Shown here in pieces: positions 34,102 to 47,387 of a DNA stretch of 64,000 nucleotides. Made by a program: the position numbers and the translations under genes. Within the stretch, counting starts at the first letter, position 1, and each line of letters begins with the position of its first letter. The notes beneath the pieces were generated by a model, which had not been told where the DNA came from, searched no databases, and saw only the letters and a program-made list of their open reading frames with translations. Origin of the DNA: Hofstenia miamia (lineage: Eukaryota > Xenacoelomorpha > Acoela); contig SCFE01000109.1 of the NCBI GenBank assembly GCA_004352715.1, forward strand, positions 919,800 through 983,799. Direction: 5' to 3'.

Positions 34102-37100
34102 TCCTCCGCTTAGTGATGTGCAATTACCTTTAAACAGCCAGGGGATTTTTGAAAAATTGTCATGATCCTATAAAAAAAATTTTAAACGTTTATAACTCAA
34201 AAACTATTAAGAGTGTGCTCAATCTGAAAACACCACATGTTAGAGGACTTCTGGTTTTGCGAATGGCACGCCTGAATGGGTTTGGAATATCTTTGCACAC
34301 ATCAAAAATTATTTTGCGTTATTACCGAAATAAGAAATTACGCTTTTAACGAGTATTATTATCTCTCTGATTCAAACATTTGTTATTAAATTTTACCGAA
34401 TAAAAGAAGTAAGTAAAGTAAACATGTAAACTACATTAATGTGCTATTTCCAATGTCATGTATGCTAATTAAAAAAACAAGTATGTAAACTAAATTAAGC
34501 CACATAAATAAGCAAGTCCCATACATTAACAAAAAGCAAGTATGTAAAATAAAACAAAATATTTTTGTTTGAAAATACTTATTATGACTTTTATCGAAGA
34601 AATTTAGCAATAAAATATAATTCCAAATACGTGAATTTTTTGCATATAGAATTTCAATGATCATTCAATTATTATGTAATAGGTATAAAAAAATTGGCTA
34701 CATTTTAAAAAATAGATTACAAACAAATGTGTTTGCAAACATTGCATATTCCAATGACGTCAGAGATACACCCCCCGCCAATATACATGGCCAATTATTT
34801 ATGTAATATGTATAAAAAAATTGGCTACATTTTAAACAATAGACTGCAAACAAATGTGTTTGCCAACAAAACAGAATATATTCCAATGACGTCAGAGATA
34901 CACAGACGGCTAATATAAACAATTATATCATAGCCATTCTCGCCAAGGTCAAAAAGTCAAATATGCTACGTACTTCACTCAGTTTTATTCTACTAAGGTA
35001 TCATTAGTATTACATCGAAATGACAATATAATGAGCAATTTTTTCAATCAATTATGTATTATCTGATAAACATGACACTTCTGCATTTATAATTTCATTT
35101 GATAGTCATATTTCAGTGGTGTAAGCAAGATGTTGGTGAGACAGCAAGTTCAGGTCATTGATTAATTTTATTCTCTGTTTTATCTTTTATACTTCTAGAA
35201 CTGCGTAGTGAGTAAATGCATTTTTAGTTTAACATTTTGCGAAATTAGATTTGATATAGGTACAATCATATCTGTACATAAGTACATATAGTCTATCTTG
35301 CAGCTTTTTTACAGTTCAGGAATTGTCTTAGGTTTCGTATATTTAATGAATTGTTTTCAAATCCTTCTGGTATCATTTTATATTCTGTTTCTTTGACAAA
35401 TACTTTTTGTTTTCATCCAATTTAAAATCCCGATTATGCTTTATTACAATAACCTCTAAGTTTATGAGCACTGGTTAAAGTATTTCTCACTTCCCAATGC
35501 CTTTATAATCTCAGAATTATATTATGCACTTTTTTAAAACCTTCTGAAATTTATATATTCTTCTAAGGTCTTTAATTATTACAGAAGAACTACCTGAATT
35601 GCTAAAAAATATCATTAACAGATGTCTCATCTTAATAAAAAATTACTTTAGCTGCGGCTTCAAGAATTCTATTAATTTGAATTCATTAGATTACTTAATT
35701 GTCATCACTAGGACTATAATTGTCAAATAATTTGAAGTTGTTTCTATTTTACGGAATGCTTAGAATTGGAGTTAATCGACTGTTATTTTGCTTCTTATAT
35801 ACATGAAGTTTCTCCATTTCTTTATTTGGACTTGCAATCATTTCTTCAAGTGTTTTGATAAGTTAACTGTCTTAAACGAATAATTTTCTTTTAATAAAGC
35901 ATCAAAATTTCGATCAACAGAATTTGAAGATAATATAATAAAATATTTGCTATATAATAATGCAGGAATGGACCTGTCACTTAATGCGGATGTATAGTAT
36001 AAAATTGTAGGGAGAGCTCAGAGGCATCTAACTTATGTAATATAATGACTGCAGACTATTACAATAAGGATATTAGCAGCCCTGAAACTTCATGAGTCTA
36101 ACAAACATGACATGACAACAATTATTGATAATTAATAAGTAAATAAGCATTCTCTGTTTAGTTTCTAAAAGAAAATCTCAGACTATTGTTCACTAAATTC
36201 ATCCTGGCTAACTCTGAAGTGTTATCGTAAGTAATATTGATTGGAGGTTAAAATAATTTCTTTTGAATAACAAAAATAAAAGAAAGCAAAGTTCGTGATG
36301 TCAACATGGTTAATGTTCCATCTGCTTTTCTATATTTCAAATAACATATTTAATTGAAAATGGTGCTCTCTAATATGTCCTGAATTTGTGTTCAGCTCAA
36401 TAAACTCATTTGTAGTCTCAGATATAAGCTGATACCTAGAATTGCCCGATATTAGGGAAAGCCATAGGCATGATTTAATGACAGTGTAATAATGAGTTGA
36501 ATTTCCTATATGAGTTGAAAGTTAATGTCTTTATACCCTATTTGTATGCCTACAACTACCCTATGCAACTCTAATATTGATTTACAAAAAACATTGGATG
36601 CTAGTAAACAAAGGTTCTGGAATTATCCATGAACCATTATCAGAAACATTATTGAATTAGCTTAGATAAAGAACTTTCAATTGCTTAGATCTTCATTTAA
36701 ATTAGCAATACACTTCAATTTAAGTAAGTATCGTTCATGATAATAGAATCAGTACCAATCGGCCTCAACCAAATCATCCTTGGTTGAAATTTTCACCCTT
36801 AATCCAAGTAAAAGTATCTCAGTTGACATTTAACTGCTTGAGTGTTATATGGAATTGTTAATACAGTTTTAGCTTAATTTACAATGGTGCTAAATGTGAT
36901 AATTTAGTATTCAAACTATGTGTATGTAAAACTCCCTACATGTTTAAATACTATATAGAACACATGTTAAAAGTTATAAATATACAATACAATTATAAAT
37001 ATTAAAATTTCTATGGATAACAATTTGTTGTTTTCACAAATTAATCAAATCGCACTGTATGCTTTTAAGCTGCTGCGATATTGCCCTATCTGCATTGTGC

Positions 37101-40100
37101 CACATTATTCACACACAATTCTTAAGGCCAAGTAAAGTGAAATAATCAGTCAATGAAAGCGATCCATTTAATTTTGGTATGATCTAATAAAAATTAGCCA
37201 TAAAAGTTCTGAAATGATGATAGTATTATATCTAAAAAAGATAAACATTGTTTGTTACTAAAGATAATAACTACACATTTTCAACGCATACTAGCAAAAA
37301 ATAGAATAATAGTGTTCCTAAGTGTTTGGCAAAAAAAAACAATATCTTAAATAGAGTGCATTTGAATATCAAAGTCATTAACATATTTCAATGAATATTA
37401 CAAAAACAGCTTGAATAAATTTCAAAATTCTTATATCATTTTCAGAGATCCATTTAAACATTAAGTATGTTACTCCTTGAAACAAGAAGCAACGCCTTTT
37501 AAGACATTTAATGTCAATATTTCCCTGATTATTTGACTAGACTGTTTATTATCACATGATATCTGAGACAAATTTCTGCGTCTTTCTTAAAGCAATTGCG
37601 GTTTCTTAATATTGTGAAGTTCTTATGATTGGAAGTTAGACATTTGCAGCAGCACACATTTTAAGTCGATCCCATATTTAGTTCTGGTCGAGATCAAATA
37701 GCTTTTTTCACTGTGCTGCTAGTCTCAGTTTCATAGAGTTACTTCTGATCATGAACTTCAAGAAAATACGGAAAACAACAAATATTATCAAGTTAAATAT
37801 GAAATCCAGAATTTTGCTCCTGATATCGAAATTTGTGATCTTTGATGTGACACTGCTCACGTAGAAATATTTATTACTTAATTGTATGTGCCAAGATTCC
37901 TCGCAACTGTTGTAATTTTCTGGACTACTTCGTTACTTAGTAGAATTATTGGACTAATCTCATAATTATAGTATTATTAAGCGTCATAACTTTAACAAGG
38001 GCTTTGCCAACATTGCAATTCCTTCTCTAATGGCTGAACTGAGTTTACTGAGACTGTTAACACAACTGAGAAATAGCAAAGTAATTATGGGTTAATCAAT
38101 AGATCTAGAATTAAGCCCTGGCTCTATGTAACAAATAAATATTTACCTTAACCTGCCTATCATCCATTTTAATGAACTGTTTTTTCACATTTACAAAGAA
38201 ATTTCTCCAAACCTATTAGAAAACTCGAAAATCGTAATGCATGGACAGGTCTATTGGAGAACATGCTTTAATGCAATTGTAGAATCATCACCCAGGCCAA
38301 GATGTGCATTAATTCAGACTCATTTACTGACATTGAACTACAGTTTCTTTCAAGCAGGGTAATGTCTAATTAACTTAACTTTCGTTGTCTCATGTACACT
38401 GTTTCTCTATCTTTATACTAAACTATATTTAGCATCCATATAAGTTAAGAGTAACAAGTAACGGCCATGGTTTAGTTAACTGTATGAGAGAGACTCCAGT
38501 TAACAATGGGCCCACTGCCCGAAGCGGTATCTGATCAAGAAGCTATCCACCAAGCTGCAACAGAGTGAGGTTCCATCCATCGATCGATCAACTCAGCTCA
38601 TTCTCAAGGAACTATATTTATTAGGTGTACCCTAACTATGTGATAATAAAGAAATGACACTATTCGACTTAATAGCTCATTCTCGTTAATGTGTAACCGA
38701 AACAATATAATTACGCAACCTTTCAGTGACACTAACTGCTGATTATAAAAACTAGTTAATAAATAAAGCAGCAGTTCCCTACCTTACATATAGTAACAAT
38801 TTAATAAAATCACTGAGTACTGACACTAGCTGCGACGAAATAAAGAGTTAAAAGCTATCTACAGATGATAGCAGCTTCGTAACCTACGGTAAAAACTAGA
38901 TGTAAAATAATATATACAAGGCCATTTTCAGTCTCGGTTTGGGTCTAATACTGTTAGTAATTTGGATCTAAAATAAGATAATTAATAACTAACATTCCTA
39001 AAGTTGGCGATCTCGCCTTATTGCGAATTTGTTACTATATGTAGCTCCGCAAGCAATCGATAGCCAGCTAGGCAATAAGTAAAAAAACTCTTACACCTAT
39101 ACATAACTTAAATGTTTGATCCGATCTAGGCAACAACCATTCTAATCCCTCGCAACAGCCTATTGATCGTTACAAACATGAAATGCCTAGCTACGCATTT
39201 TAATAAATAATCAAACCGCTAAAAGATAAGTGAGTAATAAGGATTTTATTCTCTATCAACCTTTCTTTTTACATGTTGCATATTTATAGCAAAGATTTAT
39301 AAACATATTTATCATTAAACAAATACCTGTCACCAGTTTTGTGTTGCCAACGTAGAAAAAGTTCTGCGTTAATATGGCGGTGTCAAAATCGACGTGGAGC
39401 TTTATTGTCCACATGTGATTTGCCAAAAGTTAAGGTGACAAATAATTGTTTTACAAAATCATTTACAAATTCAAATCACATGACTTGGTTTTTTGTTAAT
39501 TCAATCAAGTACAAAATTAATGAAATCAATTGATGTATGATTCGATCTTAGTTTCTCTTCTGTAATTTTGTTCTTTGTTGGATTATGCTACACAATGTTG
39601 AAAATTTCTATTAAGCGTATTACTGTAGCTGAAGTTGAGGTAAATAATAAAAATTTTTCCTTGAAAATTTCTAATTTTTGAAAAAATTAAATTCTCTCCA
39701 TGACTAATATTCAAGTATTTCTAAAGTTTTGAGTTCATGGAAGCAACAAAGAACTTTGACTGTTTTTTGATCAATGGAAAGATATCTCAAACCCATTGAG
39801 GAGTGCTGTGCACAAATGCAGTCTAAGGTTAATTTTCATTGCCTGTTACCTGCATCGCTGTAGAAATTATTTATGCATTTGTAGGCATTTTCACTACTTC
39901 AGCGTGTAATTTCGGTTCAATGTTATAACACTGAAAAATATTTGTAATACATTTCCCAAATTTTGTTGACAAAGTGAAAGCAAATTCTTAAAATCTATTT
40001 GTCAACGAATGGCGGCTTAAAGCAAATCACAATCAATAATTTGAACAACATGAATAAATATTTGTGAAATTTAATCTGTTTTTCAGGAATAATCTTTCCG

Positions 40101-40433
40101 ATATTCTTACAACCAATCAAAATGCTTCAAAAAAATTACTATTAATATGAGGAATTGTAGCATTCAACCACATAATGTAATGAATTCGACTAGAGCTTGC
40201 ATATATGGCTGGGAAGAAGAGCTTATTTATCTTGCTACAGGGTGGTACACTCTTATATTTTCCTTCGTTGGCATTCTAACCAATATTTTAAGCTTCATCA
40301 CAATTTATTCAATGAAAGTAAACAATTCAGCGACAATATATATTCAAGGTACAGTTAACATTTGACTTTCAATTTTTGAGCTTTTTTATGGACGCTAAGT
40401 TTTCTTTGTTTTTTAAAATCTGTATTTTTAAAA
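34102..40433 (+). repeat. Large duplication, copy 2 (6332 bp)
   Basis: Same sequence as 23569-29900, in direct orientation, 10533 bases to the right. It includes the two-unit CRE repeat (TGACGTCA at 34755-34762 and 34887-34894), the unit flank 36940-38130, the unclassified segment 38373-39333, the upstream region and an exon-1 copy. It ends at the TA tract at 40436. It replaces exon 3 of gene 2. Confidence 0.95.
40147..40348 (+). pseudogene. Orphan receptor exon 1 in duplication copy 2
   Basis: Identical to exon 1 of gene 2, with intact frame, promoter-like upstream region (CCAATC at 40112-40117) and donor site. No exon 2 follows it before gene 3 (next exon 1 at 52910). Unless it splices over more than 15 kb to gene 3 exon 2 at 56040, it is non-functional. 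If the duplication is an assembly error, this exon does not exist. Confidence 0.75.

Positions 40434-40435
<2 letters not shown>

Positions 40436-40467
<32 letters not shown>
40436..40467. repeat. (TA)n microsatellite at the end of duplication copy 2
   Basis: TA tract after the last shared base. It is shorter than the tract after copy 1. Confidence 0.96.
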
Positions 40468-40469
<2 letters not shown>

Positions 40470-41190
40470 AGCTATCTTGTAGACTGCATAATCGTTTTTA
40501 CAAAGCACTGCGAATCTCACGCTTTCAAATACCCTTAATGAGGGTGTGGACCACAGGGGTAATTGATATAGCATTTGAACGAACTTATTTAGAATCTTAT
40601 ATAAATCTTGGTGAGCATATCATTAAAGAAGTTAACCTTATCATCCAAATCTTCTATACGGTAGATTGTGGTAAAATCATTGGCAGAGGGATGTGAAAAT
40701 TGTTTATATGTTATCTAGGAAGATTCAAGATTCTATGCCAAGATTTAAAACAAAAAGTTTTATTGGTTCAAGCATACAAGCAGCATGTTTAGAGAGGCCT
40801 AAGGCTTTGTGAGGTGTAGCATTTGAGTAAGTAAACTTAAATGAATCAAAAACTTAAATAACACATGATATAGCATCATCGTTGGTGGCAGATATTTAGG
40901 TTTGCTTTAGCACAAGTGGTTATTTAATGATTTAAGATGATTTCTAATCAAAATTCTGTTTAAATCACAAATTAACACGAATTCATAAGTTCCGATACAG
41001 TGAAATCTTGTGCAATACTGTACTTCGAAGCAATAAGATTAGATGGGCATATACACATGTGACAAGGAGAATACATAGATTAACCTTTAAAAACTAATTT
41101 TGATAAAATCCGGTGTTTGTTGAATGAGACCATTGTAACCTATCTCCTCCTTCACTGGTCTTGTGATCTGAAATTAAGGGTACGCCAAGA
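40470..41190 (-). pseudogene. Possible LINE fragment (endonuclease-linker region)
   Basis: Reverse-strand translation shows DFTTIYRIEDLDDKVNFFND followed by MLTKIYI and, after stops, LIKGI and KREIRSAL. The order resembles the segment between endonuclease and reverse transcriptase in jockey-like LINEs. Similarity is weak and heavily interrupted. It lies on the 3' side of the next LINE copy, so it would be a separate insertion. Confidence 0.35.
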
Positions 41191-41194
41191 TTTG

Positions 41195-42967
41195 TTAATA
41201 ATAATAATAAGAGTTAAAGCAAATTTATTGCATAAGTTAGTAACAAGAACTACAAACTAACACACAAACAAATACACACAAGCAAATATAAATATACAAA
41301 AATATAAGTATGCACCTTACTTAAAGGGCTTAAAATTTATATAAATTGGGCCAGGTGCTTAATTCATTTGTAATTCCAATTAATAATTGCTTTTCCAGTA
41401 AAATTTCTTTTGTCTTTTTTTTAAAATGTTTATAATTTTTTTCAGTTTTAATTTCCACATTTAGATAATTCCACAATTTGGCGAACACATAAATGCAAAT
41501 AAATCTTTGCGATTAATATTGGTAAAAAGTTTTTTGTTTCTTTGATTGTGCTTTAAGAAATCATTTAGGAATTTAAAGGAATTTGAGCTATTAACATATT
41601 TATGCATTATGCAGAGTGATTGATATTGGATATAATATAAAGGTGATAGTATCTTATATGTTGATATTAAGTCTCTGACAGATTCGTGTTTAGGGATATA
41701 ATTGAGTGATCTCAAAGACTAGTTGTACTTTTTTAATAATGATGTTATATTTTTAGTAGTTATATGTTGAAAGAGAAAAGCAGCAATAACTAAATTCACT
41801 GATTACAAAAGAATTAATAAACTGTTTATGATATGAATTCCCTAGGTGCCGTAAATGATATAAAAATTTAATTCCAGATGCTATTTTTCTTAATTTTAAA
41901 GACAAAAATTCATTAAATTTTAAATCTTGATCAATTGTTACTCCTAAAAAACATACTGATTTACATTGCACAACTCCATTTTTATTTATGCTAATTTTGA
42001 TATTTTCGGAAATCTTTTGATGTTCCTTTGGTGCTAATATAATAAATTGAGTTTTATTTGCATTAATTTTTAATCTATTATTATCAAAATACGTAATCAG
42101 TGATTCAATGTCTTTAGTCAAAAACTTAGTAGCGTCAAACGGATTTTTCGATGTTCTAATAATACATGTGTCATCAGCGTATTGGTAAATGTTCCCTTTT
42201 TAATGATTGAAACATATCGCTTACATAGAGTGCAAATAAGATAGGCACTAATACTGTGCCTTGTGGAACTCCAAGATTTGTAGTTGTATAGTCTGAAAAA
42301 ATTCCGTCCAATTTTACACGCTGTTTTCGATTATTCAAAAAATGCATTATAAGATGTATAGCTAAATGACTGAAGCCCTGTTCAAATAATTTTGCTTTTA
42401 AAACGTTAAAAGCCATACAATTGAATGCCTTAATAAGGTCTAAAAATGCAACAGGCGTAGAAAGATTGTTGTTTAGATTACATTTAAAATTTTCGGTAAT
42501 TGCGAGTATGGCATCAGTAGTGCTGAATTTTGTTCTGAATCCAAATTGATGCTCTGATAGAATTTTATTGTCGTTTAAATACTTATATATTTGGGCAGCT
42601 AAAAGTTTTTAAAAATTTTAGAAAATGGATGCGTTATGCTTATTGGTCGGTAATTAAATGGATCGAGAGGATCTTCTTTCTTATATAGTGGTGAGATATC
42701 CGAATATTTCAAAACGTCGGGAAAATTATTGTCAATAATACATTGATTGAAAGCTAACAGGATGTATTCTTCGAATATATAAAAGTATTTTTTTATTATG
42801 AAATATGGTAGATTACTTGAACCACAAGATTTTGTTGTGTCTAGTCCTTTGACTACTTTCATTAAATCATGAGAAGAAATTAAATTAAAATTAAATTTAG
42901 GGTTTTGTTTCAGTTGGCATACACGTTCTTGATATGTATCATGAGAATTAAAATGAAAATTTCCCAT
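41195..42967 (-). pseudogene. Non-LTR retrotransposon reverse transcriptase, frameshifted
   Basis: Reading right to left, 42967-42599 carries YKKEDPLDPFNYRPISI (fingers). The region 42600-42420 carries GFRTKFSTTDAI and AFLDLIKAFN, and 42416-42174 carries GVPQGTVLVPILF. YQYADDT (catalytic Asp pair) follows near 42180, then KTQFIILAP and SVCFLGVTIDQDLKF down to 41753, and a connection/3' region to 41461. The frame breaks between GVPQG and YADD at a T5 run (42197-42201 on the plus strand), where one missing base explains the shift. More breaks occur near 42600 and 41750. The 3' end probably lies at the TTA repeats near 41200. It is jockey/CR1-like and inactive. Confidence 0.88.
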
Positions 42968-43417
42968 TTTTGCAAAAGTTTCATTTAAAATGTTTGCTAT
43001 TTGTTTCTTATTTCCATAAAGCTTATTTTTAAAACTTTATCATTTTTGCAAAAGTTTCATTTAAAATGTTTGCTATTTGTTTCTTATTTCCATAAAGCTT
43101 ATTTTTAAAAATTTCCCATTTTTGCAAAAGTTTCATTTAAAATGTTTGCTATTTGTTTCTTATTTCCATAAAGCTTATTTATGAAAATTTCCCATTTTTG
43201 CAAAAGTTTCATTTAAAATGTTTGCTATTTGTTTCTTATTTCCATAAAGCTTATTTTTAAAAATTTATCATTTTTGCAAAAGTTTCATTTAAAATGTTTG
43301 CTATTTGTTTCTTATTTCCATAAAGCTTATTTTTAAAAATTTATCATTTTTGCAAAAGTTTCATTTAAAATGTTTGCTATTTGTTTCTTATTTCCATAAA
43401 GCTTATTTTTAAAAATT
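42953..43417. repeat. 76-bp minisatellite derived from LINE coding sequence
   Basis: Six visible units with a period of exactly 76; the word TGCAAAAG recurs at 42971, 43047, 43123, 43199, 43275 and 43351. Read on the minus strand, the unit encodes KLYGNKKQIANILNETFAK, the segment just before the reverse-transcriptase fingers of the adjacent LINE. The array therefore arose by expansion of a piece of that element. Units differ by a few bases near the CATTTTTG junction. The array runs into an assembly gap, so its true length is unknown. Confidence 0.95.
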
Positions 43418-43429
43418 NNNNNNNNNNNN
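43418..43429. other. Assembly gap, 12 Ns
   Basis: Twelve N characters at the right end of the 76-bp repeat, probably marking a collapsed array. Confidence 0.99.
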
Positions 43430-43463
43430 ACAAAGTTCCATTTTCTATTTGATTTATTCATTT

Positions 43464-43560
43464 GCTCAAAATAATAATAATAATATTTATTTTGCACTTA
43501 CAATCCTTGGATTGAATAACAGTGCATTCAACTAAAATTTACAAATATAACTTAAATTAA
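43464..43560 (-). mobile_element. Probable LINE 3' tail
   Basis: On the minus strand the sequence ends GTAAGTGCAAAATAAATA followed by ATTATTATTATT, the kind of simple-repeat tail that closes many CR1/jockey-like LINEs. No coding part of this copy was recognised. Confidence 0.4.
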
Positions 43561-46020
43561 AAATGGACATTATAGCGTCTCTGCTGTGGATACGGGTTGG
43601 AGTGGTTATATTTATCCATATCCATATAATTAATATGTTATATTTTCTTGTTTATAATAAAGGTGTGTTGCAGTTGAATTAATAAGTTTTGCATTATAGA
43701 CCTGAAATGCACTTGCCCCGACATGAATACACTAACACAACTTTACGCTGCCTAACAACAGCCTACTCCAATTTGAATTGGCTTTATTTGCAACATTGCT
43801 AGAACCTTTTCTACTTGAGAACGCCTTGGTACACACGATCGCGCTACACTAAATGCGAAATTGTTCAGTCCATTGTTGTTCTAAAGAAAAACACCCTAGT
43901 CTAAATTTTTAGAAAAACTTTAAGGAAAGTTGAATTTTCAGTAAAATATCTAAAGAATTTGAATTAAGTTGTAGGATCTTTAAAAACATTGACGCTTGAT
44001 TTTTTCGTTAATAAAAATTACTTAAAATAATTGAAAATGGACTTTTATTTAAGAATCATTTAGATAGCTTTGACTTGCATTTTTCTATGAAGGCAAAAAT
44101 ACGCATGTACACGATATATGGTTATGATAAGCAATATTTAAATTTTGTAAAGCGAATACGAAAATAATTGCTGCTTATCATTTATTATTTGAATTTTGAG
44201 TTGAGTTGGGTTGGTTTGGATTGAGCCCAATTAACACAAATCTTCGATCCATTAGATCACAGGAAATACAGAGTGATCTCTAAATTGAGAATTTTGTAGA
44301 AAGAAAAGTTGATTTTAGTAAAAAAAAGTAAAAAACATGTTTTTTAAACAAATGATCGACTGTAAATATGTTATAATTAGATTGGAAAAAATTAAGAAAT
44401 ATTTCTTGATAGATTCCATTTTACATGAAATCAACATGCTTAAATATTTTTTAGTTTTAACTTTAAAGATTCTTGCACCCATTTCACCAAGAGAATACAA
44501 TAAAAGAATGGTTAATAAATAAAAGGGACAAGAATGGAGGCTGAAAAGAACAAAAGATTACTATCATAGAAAAACGGGGAATATTTTCCTTACCATATTT
44601 TTCCTTTTTTTTTGAAGTTTCTTTTTAAATTTATTGTAATGTGCTGCTATACTTAAAATCAGTAATTTTTATAATAATTTAAATTTTTAAATTGCAAGAG
44701 TCAATAGCTCTGCATATGTATAATTGTTAATGGGCTAAAACTTTGTACACTTTTGTACATGTAATTATGTGAGATTAAATGAAGACATCCAGAATCAAGA
44801 AAATTGAAGGCTACATCACTTCCATTTGAAGAAGAAATTGCAAACGTTTTTGGTATTCATTTAGCTAATCACGATGACCTTCCACTGCAAAGCATAAATT
44901 TCCTGTAGATTACTAACAAATAGTGAAAGGTAAACTTCTTAATTTAGCTAAAAGGCTTTCTATTATATCAATAATATTATTTATTGCTACTAATGTCATT
45001 TAGGTTTAATTTTTGGGTCCTATAGAGTAAGATCATTTTTTTGCCAGAATGAGGTGATGTATTTCATATAAAGTGAAAATAAAAAGATTAGATATTTTGA
45101 ATTTAAAAGTGTATGTATATTAAATATATGCATATTTGGAGCTACTGACATCTTCAATTTTTTAACCTATAAGGTAAGATTTTTTCAATTTAGAAATAGT
45201 TAATTTTAAATACTCATGCAGTACTATATTGGTTTATTATTTTTAAATATGCACTATTATTACTTAGAAACATGATTGTTCTGCAATTGACATACCTTTT
45301 TAAATATATAATAATATGTGGGCTAAAGCAAAAATCTATCTGCATTGAGTTTTTGGTGAATCAAAGCTGGGGAAATGTGGGATAAAGAAGGCACATTGTG
45401 GGCCTTCAGTGGTCATTTTATGGAGGAATTGTAGGCTAAGCTGGGCATTTTGGGGGTAGACAGTGAGTTAGCCCAATGTTGGGTTCATGGTTGGAACCGG
45501 TTGAGTTAAGTGGAGATATTTGAACAGGTAAAAGCAGAGTCAGTGTGCCACCTTTCAATTGGAGTGCGTATTGTTAGTCACGAACGCGCTACTCTAAAAA
45601 GCCACACAGTGAAATCAATTATTGTTCTCAAGGAAGCGATGAATAACAATTTATATTAATGAATTTGTACTTATTTAGGTCAATGTGTTTATATATTAAC
45701 TCAATTAACTGTTTTTTAATATATACATTTCTGACTTATATATAAAACACTAAGAAGCTCAATTAGGAGCTAATCAGGTTTAGAAGTTAGGACGTATTTC
45801 CCAACGGTTGTATACCGGTCAGGTTGATACCCCAAAATCCTATACAAGTTGAAAGGCAGATTGGCTGGGTTACAAATTTTTTCGACCGGTTCCACCTATG
45901 GGGGCTTCATTGGGCTTTTGTGACAGCGGAAATCTACACTGTATCCATGTTTTATTCGATGTCAGCTCCAGGCATATCCCAAGGTGGACTTTGTGTGGGC
46001 AAGCAAATAATTGTTTGTAG
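43561..46020. other. Mostly unrecognised DNA
   Basis: No gene identified. 44200-44245 and 45340-45500 are relatively G-rich (GGGTTGG and GTGGGCC words), perhaps old DNA-transposon debris. An open frame on the plus strand at 45824-46033 (69 codons) has unbiased composition but no recognisable family and ends where the receptor-unit flank begins; I do not call it a gene. Confidence 0.4.
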
Positions 46021-47350
46021 GGATAATGTCTAAAAATGATAAGCATTGTTTGCTACTAAAGACCAAAAAATAGTTATTTTCAATTTCTGCCATAGAATTA
46101 TATCGTAGTTAAATGCTTGGAAAATTCGGCAATCTTAAATAGAATGCATTTCAATATCAAAGCCACGAGTATATTTTAAAGAACAGTAGAAGAATAGCTT
46201 GAATATAGTTCAAAATGCTTACATCATTTTTTGAGATCCCTTCAAACTTTAAGTATGTTACTTCTTCGAACAAGAAGCAACGCCTTTTAAAATACTAAAG
46301 ATCTTTATGTGTCTGCTTAATTGGTTAGAATGACTTGCTTAATATCAAATGATATTTTAGAAAATTGGTTGAGTCTGTTTTTCTGAAATTGCAGTTTTCT
46401 ATAAATTTGAAGATATTCTCAGTGGAAGTTACCGACTTGCAGGACCAAACATTTCATTTGTTGGGTTCCGAGAATTTTAGTGCCTTATTTGCTAGTCTCG
46501 GTTCCAAAAAATTACTTTTGGTAATGAACAAAATACTAAAAAAAAATGCAAACTCAGATATTTATTTTATGATATCGAAATTTGCAATCTTTGATGTGAT
46601 GCTGCTCTAGTAGACCTAATTATTCCTTAGATTAAGTTTTCTTTATTATAAAAACTCCTGTTAATATTATTACTAGTTCTTTCCATAAAAAACTGAAACA
46701 AAATGTCCTAATATAAATAGAATAACTCAATTTTTTCAAAGTTAATGATGCTTTCTAAAAAGATAAATTTACTAAGTATTATTCTAATTGGAATACTATA
46801 GCCTGCTGAAACAAAAAAATATTTTCTGAACCTTTAGATTTTCATAGGATTTTTTCCAACCTAAGCAAAATATTCCCTGCTTCTAAGATAATCAAGAAAT
46901 GTTTTTTCAATTTCACCGGCTTTCTTGAAATTACCAAGGAACTGTAGGCAACCCCGACCGGTTGGTCGCCGGTTTCATCTCTGCTTTGAGATGATTCATA
47001 CTACAATTTATCACTACAAATTACAGCATAATTTTTACATGATAAACCTAAGAAAAAAACAGTTTTTTCAACCCAAAATCAACATTTTTTGAAAACCTAA
47101 GCACAAGCCTGACTCGAACTTGATTCAGAGTTAGGTGCTGTAGAAATATACAAAAATTTTGGAAGAACTGAATTGCCAAAGTAGAGCAAAACCAAAAAGC
47201 CATTCAAGTTAAGTAAATGAAGTAGAAATTATCAAAAGTGTGCTTAATATTAAATTTCCAAGCTTATTTTATAAATTTTACCTATGTTTTTATGCTCTGC
47301 ATAAGTTTAATTATCCAATATCAGCTTCTAGAAACTATTATAAATTATAC

Positions 47351-47352
<2 letters not shown>

Positions 47353-47387
<35 letters not shown>
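47353..47387. repeat. (TA)n microsatellite
   Basis: Uninterrupted TA tract. Confidence 0.96.

Noticed and set aside
44315-44522. Overlapping frames on both strands
   Set aside because: Mirror frames in low-complexity AT-rich DNA without family similarity.
45824-46033. 69-codon plus-strand frame
   Set aside because: No recognisable family, splice pattern or conservation; may be transposon debris.
46940-46985. GC-rich stretch near CGACCGGTTGGTCGCCGG considered as a tRNA-like SINE
   Set aside because: No recognisable A and B box pair or cloverleaf on either strand.
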